A stretch of DNA of 55,807 nucleotides from Bacillota bacterium (GTDB lineage Bacteria; Bacillota; Clostridia; Acetivibrionales; Acetivibrionaceae). The position numbers and the translations under genes are program-made. The stretch spans positions 1 through 55,807 of the forward strand of contig JAEWSG010000105.1 of assembly GCA_023398495.1 (NCBI GenBank), in the 5' to 3' direction. Positions within the stretch are counted from its first letter, which is position 1. Each line of letters begins with the position of its first letter. Of the stretch, positions 26,670-35,869 are shown piece by piece. The notes below the pieces were generated by a model. That model did not search any database. It saw only the letters and a list, made by a program, of their open reading frames with translations, and was not told the origin of the DNA.

Positions 26670-26846
26670 ATATATTAGAGCATTAATACCGACTAAAGAA
26701 TATTTATACACCATTCTCTTCAAAAGTAAGCTCTTATCGACAAGATTGCCACTTCGAAATAGCACTTCGGGTTTACAATTAAATAAGTTCTTCAAGGATG
26801 AATCCAATAGAATAAAGCTCATAAAAGCAAGGAGGCGGTATTTTTT

Positions 26847-27923
26847 ATGAGGATAGAAGAATCATCTGTATTGATGGCGTCAAAATCGACTTACACAGAG
26901 AGCTTTAGTGAGAGAGAATCTTTAAAAATCTGGGCTGATGGTAAATCTGGCATTAAAGCAAAAGCTAATAAGGACATGAATATTCAGAATAAGCACATTG
27001 ATGTTCTGGAAATTTCAGATACCGGAAGAGGTGAGTTAAAAAGGGCAAGAGCGGCAAGAGAAGATGATAAAGAAGACAGTGAATTAAGCTATGAGGACAA
27101 ACGCAAAATTTTGCTTATAGAAAAGTTTATTGAGGCTTTATCCGGTAAAAAAGTCAAGCTTCAGGTATCAGAAAAAATGAATGAAGGAGCTTTTCGGAAA
27201 AATATCGGAACGGATTATCTGCCAGCAAATCATGAAAACACACAAATCAAAAGCGGTTGGGGATTAGAATATGATTATCAGCGGGAATACTATGAAAAAG
27301 AGACAATGACATTTTCTGCAAAGGGAAGGGTAAAAACTTCTGATGGACGAAACATAGAGTTTAGTATTGATATGGATATTAAAAGAGAGTTTTTAACTTC
27401 TGAAAGTATTTCTATAAGAGCCGGAGACGCCAAAATGATTGACCCACTGGTAATAAACTTCGGTAACAGCTCTGTAAAACTATCAGACAATAAAATAGAC
27501 TTTGATCTTAACTTTGATGGCACAACTGAGAAAATTTCTTTTATATCAGAGGAAAGTGGTTTTGTAGCTTTAGACTTAAACAATGATGGAATAATAAATG
27601 ATGGAAAAGAGCTCTTTGGACCTCAGTCCGGAGATGGTTTTGCAGAACTTGAGAAGTACGACTTGGATGGCAATAAGTGGATAGATGAAAATGATGCTAT
27701 TTTCAGCAATCTAAAGATATGGGTTAAAGACGGGTCAGGGAAGGATGTTCTTTTTAGTCTTGCAGAAAAGGGAGTAGGTGCACTATATATTGGAAACGTA
27801 AACACGCCGTTTAGCTTAAAGGATAATTCAAACAACCTCAATGGAGAAATTCAAAAAACAGGTATATATCTGAAAGAGAATGGATTATCCGGTACAATAC
27901 AGCACATAGATCTTGCAATATGA
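26847..27923 (+). CDS. EF-hand-like calcium-binding protein, probable motility regulon member
   Basis: A 358-residue protein without a signal peptide. The N-terminal 100 residues are polar and Lys/Glu-rich, the middle is beta-rich (TMTFSAKGRVKTSDGRNIEFSI), and the C-terminal part has Ca-binding-type loops DLNNDGIINDGKELFG (about 246-261) and DLDGNKWIDENDA (about 273-285). This resembles an uncharacterised clostridial family that carries the LDLNxDG...ELFG signature. AAGGAGGCGG precedes the ATG. The perfect sigma-D promoter upstream predicts co-expression with flagellar and chemotaxis genes. The lack of a signal peptide would fit export through the flagellar apparatus or a cytosolic role; both are inference. 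Confidence 0.7.
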   Translation: MRIEESSVLMASKSTYTESFSERESLKIWADGKSGIKAKANKDMNIQNKHIDVLEISDTGRGELKRARAAREDDKEDSELSYEDKRKILLIEKFIEALSGKKVKLQVSEKMNEGAFRKNIGTDYLPANHENTQIKSGWGLEYDYQREYYEKETMTFSAKGRVKTSDGRNIEFSIDMDIKREFLTSESISIRAGDAKMIDPLVINFGNSSVKLSDNKIDFDLNFDGTTEKISFISEESGFVALDLNNDGIINDGKELFGPQSGDGFAELEKYDLDGNKWIDENDAIFSNLKIWVKDGSGKDVLFSLAEKGVGALYIGNVNTPFSLKDNSNNLNGEIQKTGIYLKENGLSGTIQHIDLAI

Positions 27924-27987
27924 ATGATAGACACAGACTTTTTTAAGAAAGTTTTTAAAACATTCGAAGGTCATATAACATAACTCT

Positions 27988-28027
27988 GTTAGCTGCAATC
28001 GGTATTACAACTTTGATTGCAGCTAAC
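27988..28027 (+). terminator. hairpin after the EF-hand-like gene
   Basis: GTTAGCTGCAATC (27988-28000) pairs perfectly with GATTGCAGCTAAC (28015-28027). There is no strong T tract after it, so termination is probable but not certain. Confidence 0.55.
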
Positions 28028-28051
28028 GCTGCAATATGTTATAATTGTTAT

Positions 28052-28112
28052 AAGGTATGTCCAAAATATAAGTTCCTACTCTGGATAACAAAAAAACTTG
28101 ATTTTTGTTAGA
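28052..28112 (+). repeat. repeat family 1, copy B
   Basis: AGGTATGTCCAAAATATAAG...CTACTCTGGATAAC is the closest match to copy A. TAACAAAAA...TTTTTGTTA forms an internal hairpin. Confidence 0.75.
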
Positions 28113-28218
28113 TGAGGTTAAGTTCAATTATATGGTGGACTACTTCGGGATTATAGAAATAAATAGTTAATAACTTATAAATAATAAAAATTTCTATGTT
28201 ATTTGAGGAGGTACTCTA

Positions 28219-29184
28219 ATGAAGAGGAAAAAGTTGTTAAGTGTATTGTTATCATTTGCGATGACTTCTATGGTATTTCTTGGGGCGACAAATATTTCTT
28301 TGGCTGAAGTGGCTGGAAAGACAGTTGTACTTCAGATAAATAGTACAACAGCTACAATTAATGGCAAAAGCACGACTTTAGATGTTGCACCCTATGTTGA
28401 TCCTTCAAGTAATAGAACCTTAGTGCCTTTAAGATTTATATCCGAGTCATTGGGATATATAGTTATATGGAATGGTACAGATAGAACCATTCAGATATTG
28501 AATAAATCAGGAATGAGTGTATATGACTATTCTTTTGAAGATGAAGTTACAGGTGAATTGGTTGAAAACTACAGGTCATTAAATACATACAAGTTTACAA
28601 AACTGCAGATAGGAAGTAATATCGCCACTGTATGCAGTGATTACAGAATCGGCGAAAGAGTAGAATTGAAAGATGTGACAATTGAACAGGCTCCGGTTAT
28701 CAAGAATAGCAGGACAATGCTTCCTATAAGATTTGTTGCAGAGCAAATGGATCTTGATGTTATTTGGGATAATGCAACCAAGAAAATTACACTTTCTCCA
28801 AAAGGTGAGGTGTATACACCACATGCTATTGAGACAGCTGTCGATAAATTTGTAAAGCCGGCTAACATAAAACCAGTTGATAAGCTTGAAAATGACCCTA
28901 CATATGTCAAGTCCGGACAACCCGAGAATTACTTCCTTAAAGTGAGTAAGGAAACTATCTATTGCAAGGTGGATTTAGCGGTTAAAGCATCCACTACTAC
29001 GGAAGTGGTGCTAAATGGTATGGTTGTTGGTTTTAATAAAGATAAGGCTTATATAGAGTACAAATTAGCAGGTGAGGAAAGCCCTAAATTTGACGGATGC
29101 CTGCAAGTGGTTGGCAACGGATTGAATTTTACTTATACGGATGCTAAAGGAGAAAAGTGTTCTGTAACTTTCCCTAATCCATAG
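28219..29184 (+). CDS. secreted copper-amine-oxidase N-terminal-domain (stalk) protein
   Basis: A 321-residue exported protein. Signal peptide (about 1-30: LLSVLLSFAMTSMVFLGATNISLAEV), then two copies of the copper amine oxidase N-domain-like stalk motif (TLVPLRFISESLGYIVIWNGTDRTIQI and TMLPIRFVAEQMDLDVIWDNATKKITL, about residues 70-95 and 170-198). The C-terminal 120 residues are unassigned beta-rich sequence. No oxidase catalytic domain is present; in Firmicutes this domain is generally a cell-surface module of unclear role. AGGAGG precedes the ATG. A terminator follows, so the gene is monocistronic. Confidence 0.82.
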   Translation: MKRKKLLSVLLSFAMTSMVFLGATNISLAEVAGKTVVLQINSTTATINGKSTTLDVAPYVDPSSNRTLVPLRFISESLGYIVIWNGTDRTIQILNKSGMSVYDYSFEDEVTGELVENYRSLNTYKFTKLQIGSNIATVCSDYRIGERVELKDVTIEQAPVIKNSRTMLPIRFVAEQMDLDVIWDNATKKITLSPKGEVYTPHAIETAVDKFVKPANIKPVDKLENDPTYVKSGQPENYFLKVSKETIYCKVDLAVKASTTTEVVLNGMVVGFNKDKAYIEYKLAGEESPKFDGCLQVVGNGLNFTYTDAKGEKCSVTFPNP

Positions 29185-29251
29185 TTATGAATATATAAAC
29201 AGAACAGTAAGTGTACTGAAAGTGAAGAATAAAACTTAATCATTAATGAAG

Positions 29252-29287
29252 AGATCTTATGCCCTTTGTGGTATAAGGTCTTTTTTC
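29252..29287 (+). terminator. rho-independent terminator
   Basis: AGATCTTATGCC (29252-29263) pairs with GGTATAAGGTCT (29270-29281), including G-U pairs, followed by TTTTTT. Confidence 0.8.
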
Positions 29288-29358
29288 ATGAATGGACGAA
29301 TTATGATATGTGTGTTATAATATGCGGTAAACATTAAAGAAGGATGGTTGTAGATATT

Positions 29359-30975
29359 ATGATTCATGCAAGTGGAATATCCCTTAGATATGGTGGACGT
29401 GCACTATTTGAAAATGTAGATATAAAATTTACTCCCGGCAATTGTTACGGTATGATAGGTGCAAATGGTTCAGGAAAGTCAACTTTTTTAAAAATTCTTT
29501 CAGGGGAAGTGGAAGCGAATAAAGGAGAAATAATTATTACTCCCGGAGAAAGGTTGGCGGTTTTAAAGCAGAACCATTATGAATTTGACGAATATGACGT
29601 AATAAAGACGGTTATTTTGGGGCACAAGAGATTATGCGAAATAATAGATGAAAAGGAAAAGCTTTATTCTAAGGCTGATTTTTCTGAAGAAGACGGTATA
29701 AGAATATCAGAGCTTGAGGCTGAGTTCGCAGAACTAAACGGGTGGGAAGCTGAATCAGAAGCAGCTACACTCTTAAATGGCCTTGGTATAGGAGAAGAAT
29801 TTCACGATAAAAAGATGAAGGATATGGATGCGAACCTGAAAGTAAGAGTTCTTCTGGCCCAGGCTCTGTTCGGAAATCCTCACATACTTCTTCTTGACGA
29901 GCCGACGAATCATCTGGATATTGAGTCTATAACATGGCTGGAAAACTTCCTTTACAATTTTGAAAATACTGTTATAGTTGTATCCCATGACAGGCACTTT
30001 TTAAACAAAGTCTGTACTCATATAGCGGACATTGATTACGGTAAAATACAACTGTACGTTGGAAACTATGATTTCTGGTATGAGTCGAGCCAGTTGGCAC
30101 TCCAACAGGCAAAGGATTTAAACAGGAAGACAGAGGCAAAGATTAAAGAACTTCAGGAGTTTATTCAGCGTTTTAGTGCAAATGCTTCAAAATCCAAGCA
30201 GGCTACATCGAGAAAAAAGTTGCTGGATAAGCTTACGCTTGAAGATATTAAGCCGTCATCTAGAAAATATCCCTTTGTTGATTTTAAACCTGACAGGGAA
30301 GCTGGAAATGATCTGCTTATGGTTAATGGCCTAAGCATGAATATAGATGGCGAGAAGCTGCTAGATAATATAAGTTTTAATGTTAATAAAGGCGATAAAA
30401 TAGCTTTTGTTGGTCCGAACGGACTTGCCAAAACAATTCTGTTCAAAATACTTATGGAAGAATTAAAGCCTGACAGTGGCGATTTTAAGTGGGGTATAAC
30501 TACTTCGCAGGCATATTTTCCAAAGGACAATTCAGAGTATTTTGATGGTGTGGATTTAAACCTGGTTGATTGGTTAAGGCAGTATTCAAAGGATCAGACT
30601 GAGACTTTCCTTAGGGGTTGGCTTGGAAGAATGCTTTTTTCAGGAGAAGAAGCATTGAAAAAGGCATCTGTACTTTCAGGAGGAGAAAAAGTACGTTGTA
30701 TGCTGTCAAAAATGATGCTTTCGGGTGCAAACGTTCTTATATTGGACGAGCCGACAAACCATTTAGACCTTGAGTCTATTACTGCACTCAACAATGGTCT
30801 GATAAATTATAAGGGTACGGTGTTGTTTGTATCTCATGACCATCAGTTTGTTCAGACTGTTGCAAACAGAATAATCGAAATAACTCCAAAAGGTTTGATA
30901 GACAGACCTGTAACTTATGATGAGTATCTGGAAAATGAAGAACTTGCAGCTATGAGAAAGAATATGTACGCTTAA
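29359..30975 (+). CDS. ABC-F family ATPase (YbiT-like)
   Basis: A 538-residue soluble protein with two ABC domains and no membrane segments, as in ribosome-associated ABC-F translation factors. Domain 1: Walker A GANGSGKST, Walker B ILLLDEPTNHLD. A linker with a Lys-rich stretch (NASKSKQATSRKKLLDKL, typical P-site tRNA-interaction motif position) follows. Domain 2: GPNGLAKTI in place of the usual GxxGxGKST, signature LSGGEKVR, Walker B VLILDEPTNHLD. The second P-loop keeps Lys-Thr but lacks the second Gly, possibly a subfamily trait. The start at 29359 fits homologous N-termini; the ATG at 29344 lies directly against the GAAGGA. Repeat copy C overlaps the stop codon. Confidence 0.88.
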   Translation: MIHASGISLRYGGRALFENVDIKFTPGNCYGMIGANGSGKSTFLKILSGEVEANKGEIIITPGERLAVLKQNHYEFDEYDVIKTVILGHKRLCEIIDEKEKLYSKADFSEEDGIRISELEAEFAELNGWEAESEAATLLNGLGIGEEFHDKKMKDMDANLKVRVLLAQALFGNPHILLLDEPTNHLDIESITWLENFLYNFENTVIVVSHDRHFLNKVCTHIADIDYGKIQLYVGNYDFWYESSQLALQQAKDLNRKTEAKIKELQEFIQRFSANASKSKQATSRKKLLDKLTLEDIKPSSRKYPFVDFKPDREAGNDLLMVNGLSMNIDGEKLLDNISFNVNKGDKIAFVGPNGLAKTILFKILMEELKPDSGDFKWGITTSQAYFPKDNSEYFDGVDLNLVDWLRQYSKDQTETFLRGWLGRMLFSGEEALKKASVLSGGEKVRCMLSKMMLSGANVLILDEPTNHLDLESITALNNGLINYKGTVLFVSHDHQFVQTVANRIIEITPKGLIDRPVTYDEYLENEELAAMRKNMYA

Positions 30976-31036
30976 GTATTGCTAAAATATAGTACTTGCT
31001 TTGGATAATGAAAAAATCAGATTTAGTAGTATTTCC
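30974..31036 (+). repeat. repeat family 1, copy C
   Basis: AAGTATTGCTAAAATATAG...TTTGGATAATGAAAAAATC...GATTTAGTAGTATTTCC begins inside the stop codon of the ABC-F gene. It is more diverged than copies A and B but has the same order of blocks. Confidence 0.65.
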
Positions 31037-31047
31037 TTCGAGGCTGA

Positions 31048-31290
31048 TTATTCCAAATCAGCCTCGAAATCTAAGTCTTCACCTTCAACATAGGAATATT
31101 CGAGAATATCTCCAGGTTGGCAGTTTAGGACCCTGCAGATTGCATTTAACGTTGAAAATCTCACGGCTTTAACTCTTCCGGTCTTCAAGTTTGAAAGGTT
31201 CACATTGGAGATTCCAACTTGTGCAGCCAGCTCGTTGAGTTGCATTTTCCTATCTGCCAATACTCTGTCAAGGCGTATGATGATAGCCAT
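31048..31290 (-). CDS. Cro/CI (YozG-like) HTH regulator
   Basis: An 80-residue single-domain XRE regulator: IRLDRVLADRKMQLNELAAQVGISNVNLSNLKTGRVKAVRFSTLNAICRVLNCQPGDILEY. The ATG at 31290 has AAGGGG at suitable distance; the GTG at 31299 would be too close. It sits 15 bp behind the DUF2975 gene on the same strand, a common pairing in Firmicutes. The strong palindrome in the promoter of this operon is the likely binding site (inference). Confidence 0.88.
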   Translation of the reverse strand: MAIIIRLDRVLADRKMQLNELAAQVGISNVNLSNLKTGRVKAVRFSTLNAICRVLNCQPGDILEYSYVEGEDLDFEADLE

Positions 31291-31305
31291 ATTATTCACC
31301 GCCCC

Positions 31306-31911
31306 TTAAAGTGTAGTATCATATTCGTTTTGTAAATATGATCCGTATTTAAAAACTCCCGCAAGAATAAGTACTAAAAGTCCTGTAAAAAGAATAAAGA
31401 GATCTGGGCTGAGAACAAAATCAAAATTCTTAATTCCCAATGATTTAATGATATTTACTGTAACTAAACCATTCATAGCGTTAAATAAAATAGATCCACC
31501 TATCAGAACACTTCCGATTCTGGATAATCTTTTTGCATTTTCCTTCTCAAAAGGTATACCCATTTCAACGGTTTTTAAAATATCCCGTATTTCTTTGAAT
31601 ATAACTGATAGTGCCAGACAATAAGTAAATGCTGTTCCAATCATGCTCACAATGACACGTGTAAAGTCTGTGTTTTCGGGTAAATAACCTTGAGCTGGGA
31701 AATACTTCAGACCTCCATTAAAATCAAATGAAATATGATTGTTGATAAGGTATTTTGCTGATAAGTATTCTTTGGGCAAAAACTTAATTGCTACAGCAAA
31801 TATTACCGTAAGTGTAATAAAAGCTATGGATGCCCAGAAAAATACATTCATAGTAATCCTTAAACCTTTTGAAAATTTCTTGACCTTATTTAAATCGAAA
31901 TCTTTAGTCAT
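31306..31911 (-). CDS. DUF2975 family four-helix membrane protein
   Basis: A 201-residue integral membrane protein with four predicted helices: about 20-45 (NVFFWASIAFITLTVIFAVAIKF), 85-105, 131-152 and 170-190 (LFILFTGLLVLILAGVFKYGS). DUF2975 proteins are usually encoded with a small HTH regulator, as here. Their function is unknown. GGAGGAG precedes the ATG. Confidence 0.82.
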   Translation of the reverse strand: MTKDFDLNKVKKFSKGLRITMNVFFWASIAFITLTVIFAVAIKFLPKEYLSAKYLINNHISFDFNGGLKYFPAQGYLPENTDFTRVIVSMIGTAFTYCLALSVIFKEIRDILKTVEMGIPFEKENAKRLSRIGSVLIGGSILFNAMNGLVTVNIIKSLGIKNFDFVLSPDLFILFTGLLVLILAGVFKYGSYLQNEYDTTL

Positions 31912-31937
31912 ATTATCTCCTCCATTTCTTTAATTTT

Positions 31938-31973
31938 AGCATAGCATTTTATTTAACTATAGTCAAATAAAAT
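31938..31973 (-). promoter_or_regulatory. promoter with 28-bp palindromic operator for the DUF2975/HTH operon
   Basis: On the minus strand -35 TTGACT (31961-31966) and -10 TATGCT (31938-31943) are 17 bp apart. A nearly perfect 28-bp palindrome (31946-31973; arms ATTTTATTTAACTA and TAGTCAAATAAAAT, one mismatched pair) covers the -35 box and spacer. It is the expected operator for the adjacent HTH protein. Confidence 0.75.
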
Positions 31974-32182
31974 TTAATGATAAACGTTAAATATTTTATG
32001 AAACATTTCGCTCACCTATTGTTTTTATATACCAATTAATGTATAAAAAGCACATAAAATAGAATTTCAAAAAAATAACTTTAATTTAATTATAAAAATG
32101 TTATGATTTTTGCAAGTTTTGTTATATAATATTTCACAGAGCTCAATGAATGAGCCAAGCTCAATGGTGAGGAGAAGATAGT

Positions 32183-35100
32183 ATGCCAAAAAGATCTGAT
32201 ATTAACAAAATAATAATAATCGGTTCAGGACCGATTATTATAGGACAAGCATGTGAGTTTGACTATTCGGGTACCCAAGCTTGTAAGGCACTTCGTAAAT
32301 TAGGTTACCAGGTTATACTGGTAAATTCAAATCCTGCAACTATAATGACTGATCCCGGTATGGCGGATGCAACGTATATCGAGCCGTTAAATGTACCGCG
32401 CTTAACTGAAATAATTGAAAAGGAACGTCCGGATGCGGTTCTTCCGAATCTTGGAGGCCAATCAGGTTTAAATCTGTGCCTGGAGTTGTCAAAAGCAGGT
32501 GTACTTGATAAGTACAACGTAAAAGTAATAGGCGTTCAGCTTGATGCTATTGAACGGGGTGAAGACCGTATTGCTTTTAAGGAAACCATGAACAAGCTGG
32601 GTATTGAAATGCCTAAAAGCGAACCAGCATACACTGTAGATGAAGCAAAACAGATAGCACAAAAACTTGGTTTTCCTGTTGTAATCCGTCCTGCGTACAC
32701 AATGGGAGGTACAGGCGGTGGCCTAGTATACAACATGGAAGAGCTGGAACTCGTTGCAGGCAGAGGTATATCTGCAAGTATGGTTGGACAGGTGCTTGTT
32801 GAAGAATCTGTTCTTGGCTGGGAAGAATTAGAACTCGAAGTAGTCCGCGACTCAAAAAACAAAATGATAACAGTTTGTTTTATTGAGAATATTGACGCTA
32901 TGGGAGTTCATACGGGAGATTCCTTTTGCTCTGCACCTATGCTGACTATCAGCACTGAACTTCAGCAAAGACTACAAAAATATGCATACTCTATAGTTGA
33001 GGCAATTGAGGTAATAGGTGGTACGAATGTTCAGTTTGCCCATGATCCTAAAACTGACAGAGTTGTCATTATAGAGATAAATCCAAGGACTTCCCGTTCA
33101 TCTGCACTTGCGTCTAAGGCTACAGGTTTTCCGATTGCATTAATTTCTGCACTTCTTGCAGCAGGTATGACCCTTGATGAAATTCCGTACTGGAAAAGTG
33201 GAACTCTTGATAAATATGTGCCTTCCGGAGATTACATCGTTATCAAGTTTGCTCGTTGGGCATTTGAAAAGTTCAAGGGAGCAAAAGACAAACTTGGAAC
33301 ACAGATGAGAGCAGTCGGAGAGGTAATGAGTATAGGTAAAACCTATAAAGAAGCTTTGCATAAGGCAATACGTTCACTTGAAATAGGACGCCACGGAATG
33401 GGGTTTGCAAAGGACTTTAACAAAAAGACACTTGCACAGTTAATGGAAATGCTAGCAGAGCCAACCAGTGAAAGACAGTTTATTATGTATGAGGCATTGA
33501 GAAAAGGTGCTGATGTAGACGAACTGAATAAGCTTACACATATTAAGAAGTACTTTATAGAGCAAATGAAGGAATTGGTAATGCTCGAGGAAGAAATATT
33601 GAAGCATAAGGGCGGTAGTTTACCGGATGACTTGCTTAAACGTGCAAAGATAGATGGCTTTGCAGACAAGTATATTGCCAAACTTCTTGGTGTTAGTGAG
33701 ACACAGATTAGAAACAGCCGTACAGCACTTGGTGTTGTAGAAGGATGGGAACCCGTACCGGTAAGTGGTGTGGAAAATTCTGCGTATTATTACTCCACCT
33801 ATAACGCACCCGATAAAGCACCGGTGAGTAACAATAAGAAGATTATGATTCTTGGTGGAGGGCCTAATAGAATAGGTCAGGGTATAGAGTTTGATTACTG
33901 TTGTGTTCATGCAGCGTTTGCAATACGTGAAATGGGATATGAAACCATTATGGTAAATTGTAATCCTGAAACAGTATCAACAGACTATGATACGTCGGAC
34001 AAATTGTACTTTGAGCCTCTTACCGTAGAGGATGTATTAAGTATATATGAAAAAGAAAAACCATTAGGTATAATAGTGCAGTTTGGGGGGCAGACGCCTC
34101 TAAACATTGCGTCTGAACTTGCAAAAGCAGGTGTAAGGATATTAGGTACAACAACGGATGCTATAGACCTTGCGGAAGACAGAGATCGTTTCCGTATTAT
34201 GATGGAAAAGCTTGGAATACCTATGCCGGAATCAGGTATGGCAAGTGATATGGAACAAGCCATAAAAATAGCTAACCGCATCGGATATCCTTTAATGGTA
34301 CGTCCGTCTTACGTTTTAGGCGGAAGAGGCATGGAAGTTATATATGATGAAGAAATGCTCAGGCAATACGTTGAGGCAGCTGTTGATGTTACTCCAGAAC
34401 GTCCGATACTCATTGACAGGTTCCTCAATAATGCGGTTGAGGCGGAAGCAGATGCAATTTCTGACGGTAAAGATGTGTTTGTGCCTGCAGTAATGGAGCA
34501 CATAGAACTTGCAGGAATTCACTCTGGAGACTCGGCATGTGTTATTCCAACTATCAGTATACCTGAAAAGCATCTTGCCACAATCCGCAAATATACTGAA
34601 CAGATTGCCAGAGAACTAAATGTAATAGGTCTGATGAATATGCAGTATGCCATTGCAGATGATAGGGTATATGTACTAGAAGCCAATCCACGTGCATCAA
34701 GAACGGTTCCTCTTGTTTCAAAAGTATGTAATTTAAAAATGGCACATATTGCAACTGAATTAATGGTTTCAAATATGGCAGGCGGCAAGAAGTTTTCGGA
34801 TTACAATTTCAAGCTTTTAAATATACCTCATTATGGTGTGAAGGAAGCAGTGTTTCCTTTCAATATGTTCCAGGAAGTAGACCCGGTTCTTGGACCAGAA
34901 ATGCGTTCAACCGGTGAAGTGTTAGGACTTTCGGATTCATTCGGCCTCGCATTCTACAAAGCTCAGGAGGCTACCCAAGTATCCTTGCCTGAATCAGGAA
35001 CAGTTTTGATTAGTGTAACTGACAGAGATAAAGCACAAGCACTTGAAGTTGCAAAGGAATTTATTAAACTTGGCTTCAGGATCAAGGCTACGGCTGGTAC

Positions 35101-35407
35101 CCATAAGTACCTGTCAGAAAACAATGTTGTATCCGAAATGGTAAACAAGATACATGAAGGAAGGCCTAACATTGTTGACAGCATAATGAACAAAGAGGTT
35201 CAGTTGATAATCAATACGCCAATAGGCAAAAGAAGTCAGGATGATGATTCCTATATCCGTAAAACTGCTATTAAATATAAGATTTCGTATATAACAACGA
35301 TGGCTGCTGCTAATGCCAGTGTAAAAGGTATATCTGCATTTAAAGAAAGTAAAAATAAAGTTACACCAATTAAATCACTGCAGGAATATCACGGGAACAT
35401 TGGTTAA
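32183..35407 (+). CDS. carB: carbamoyl-phosphate synthase large subunit
   Basis: A 1074-residue protein of full family length. It makes carbamoyl phosphate from bicarbonate, ATP and ammonia delivered by the small subunit, feeding pyrimidine and arginine synthesis. It has two homologous ATP-grasp halves: half one with GSGPIIIGQACEFDYSGTQA and the RPAYTMGGTGGG loop; half two with GGGPNRIGQGIEFDYCCVHA and RPSYVLGGRGME. The C-terminal MGS-like allosteric domain starts at about 940 (GTVLISVTDRDK). GGAGAAG precedes the ATG. The carA gene expected immediately upstream is absent: the neighbouring upstream genes are on the opposite strand. A strong terminator follows, so the gene is monocistronic. Confidence 0.96.
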   Translation: MPKRSDINKIIIIGSGPIIIGQACEFDYSGTQACKALRKLGYQVILVNSNPATIMTDPGMADATYIEPLNVPRLTEIIEKERPDAVLPNLGGQSGLNLCLELSKAGVLDKYNVKVIGVQLDAIERGEDRIAFKETMNKLGIEMPKSEPAYTVDEAKQIAQKLGFPVVIRPAYTMGGTGGGLVYNMEELELVAGRGISASMVGQVLVEESVLGWEELELEVVRDSKNKMITVCFIENIDAMGVHTGDSFCSAPMLTISTELQQRLQKYAYSIVEAIEVIGGTNVQFAHDPKTDRVVIIEINPRTSRSSALASKATGFPIALISALLAAGMTLDEIPYWKSGTLDKYVPSGDYIVIKFARWAFEKFKGAKDKLGTQMRAVGEVMSIGKTYKEALHKAIRSLEIGRHGMGFAKDFNKKTLAQLMEMLAEPTSERQFIMYEALRKGADVDELNKLTHIKKYFIEQMKELVMLEEEILKHKGGSLPDDLLKRAKIDGFADKYIAKLLGVSETQIRNSRTALGVVEGWEPVPVSGVENSAYYYSTYNAPDKAPVSNNKKIMILGGGPNRIGQGIEFDYCCVHAAFAIREMGYETIMVNCNPETVSTDYDTSDKLYFEPLTVEDVLSIYEKEKPLGIIVQFGGQTPLNIASELAKAGVRILGTTTDAIDLAEDRDRFRIMMEKLGIPMPESGMASDMEQAIKIANRIGYPLMVRPSYVLGGRGMEVIYDEEMLRQYVEAAVDVTPERPILIDRFLNNAVEAEADAISDGKDVFVPAVMEHIELAGIHSGDSACVIPTISIPEKHLATIRKYTEQIARELNVIGLMNMQYAIADDRVYVLEANPRASRTVPLVSKVCNLKMAHIATELMVSNMAGGKKFSDYNFKLLNIPHYGVKEAVFPFNMFQEVDPVLGPEMRSTGEVLGLSDSFGLAFYKAQEATQVSLPESGTVLISVTDRDKAQALEVAKEFIKLGFRIKATAGTHKYLSENNVVSEMVNKIHEGRPNIVDSIMNKEVQLIINTPIGKRSQDDDSYIRKTAIKYKISYITTMAAANASVKGISAFKESKNKVTPIKSLQEYHGNIG

Positions 35408-35455
35408 GATACAAAGTTAAAGCAATTTCTATATATATATATTTATACGGTTTAA

Positions 35456-35493
35456 AAAAGACAAGGTGTTTTCCAAAGCCTTGTCTTTTGCTT
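35456..35493 (+). terminator. carB terminator
   Basis: AAAAGACAAGG (35456-35466) pairs with CCTTGTCTTTT (35479-35489), followed by GCTTT. Confidence 0.85.
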
Positions 35494-35869
35494 TGCAACT
35501 TCATTCTCCCATTTCTTGGTTGGTATGAATGGATTGAATTTTGCATAAAAAAATAAATACAAAAAGGTTTTTATTAGAAAATGGCGAATATATATTAATA
35601 AACAAATTTTTTTCTTGATTATTAGAGTATCATATAAAGTCTGCAGCGATGTCAGTGATTTTCATTAATTACAGAAATGTTAAATTACATGTCTGTCTGA
35701 AAAAATTCAAAAATGATATGACTAAGGTGTTTCAAAAAATTTCATTAGGCAAAGTTTATAGTTGCAATTTTTTGGAATTACCTAATGTAAACATAATAAG
35801 GTGATTTATACCACTTAACTTCAGCAACATAAGCTCATGTCAGTCAGCATTTGCAGAAGGGATGATATA
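35494..35869. other. 376-bp intergenic region upstream of the CheB-like gene
   Basis: AT-rich. It contains the second copy of leader repeat family 2 (about 35725-35790) and a CATTAGG (35743-35749) / CCTAATG (35781-35787) inverted repeat. No convincing promoter pair was found. AGAAGGG (35855-35861) serves the GTG start. Confidence 0.5.
35725..35800 (+). repeat. leader repeat family 2, copy 2
   Basis: AGGCAAAG...TAGTTGCAATTTTTTGGAATTACCTAATGTA aligns with the SLH gene leader at about 8870-8912. Both copies are followed by AGGTGATTT at a variable distance, making a GGAATYACCT/AGGTGATTT dyad. Confidence 0.5.
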
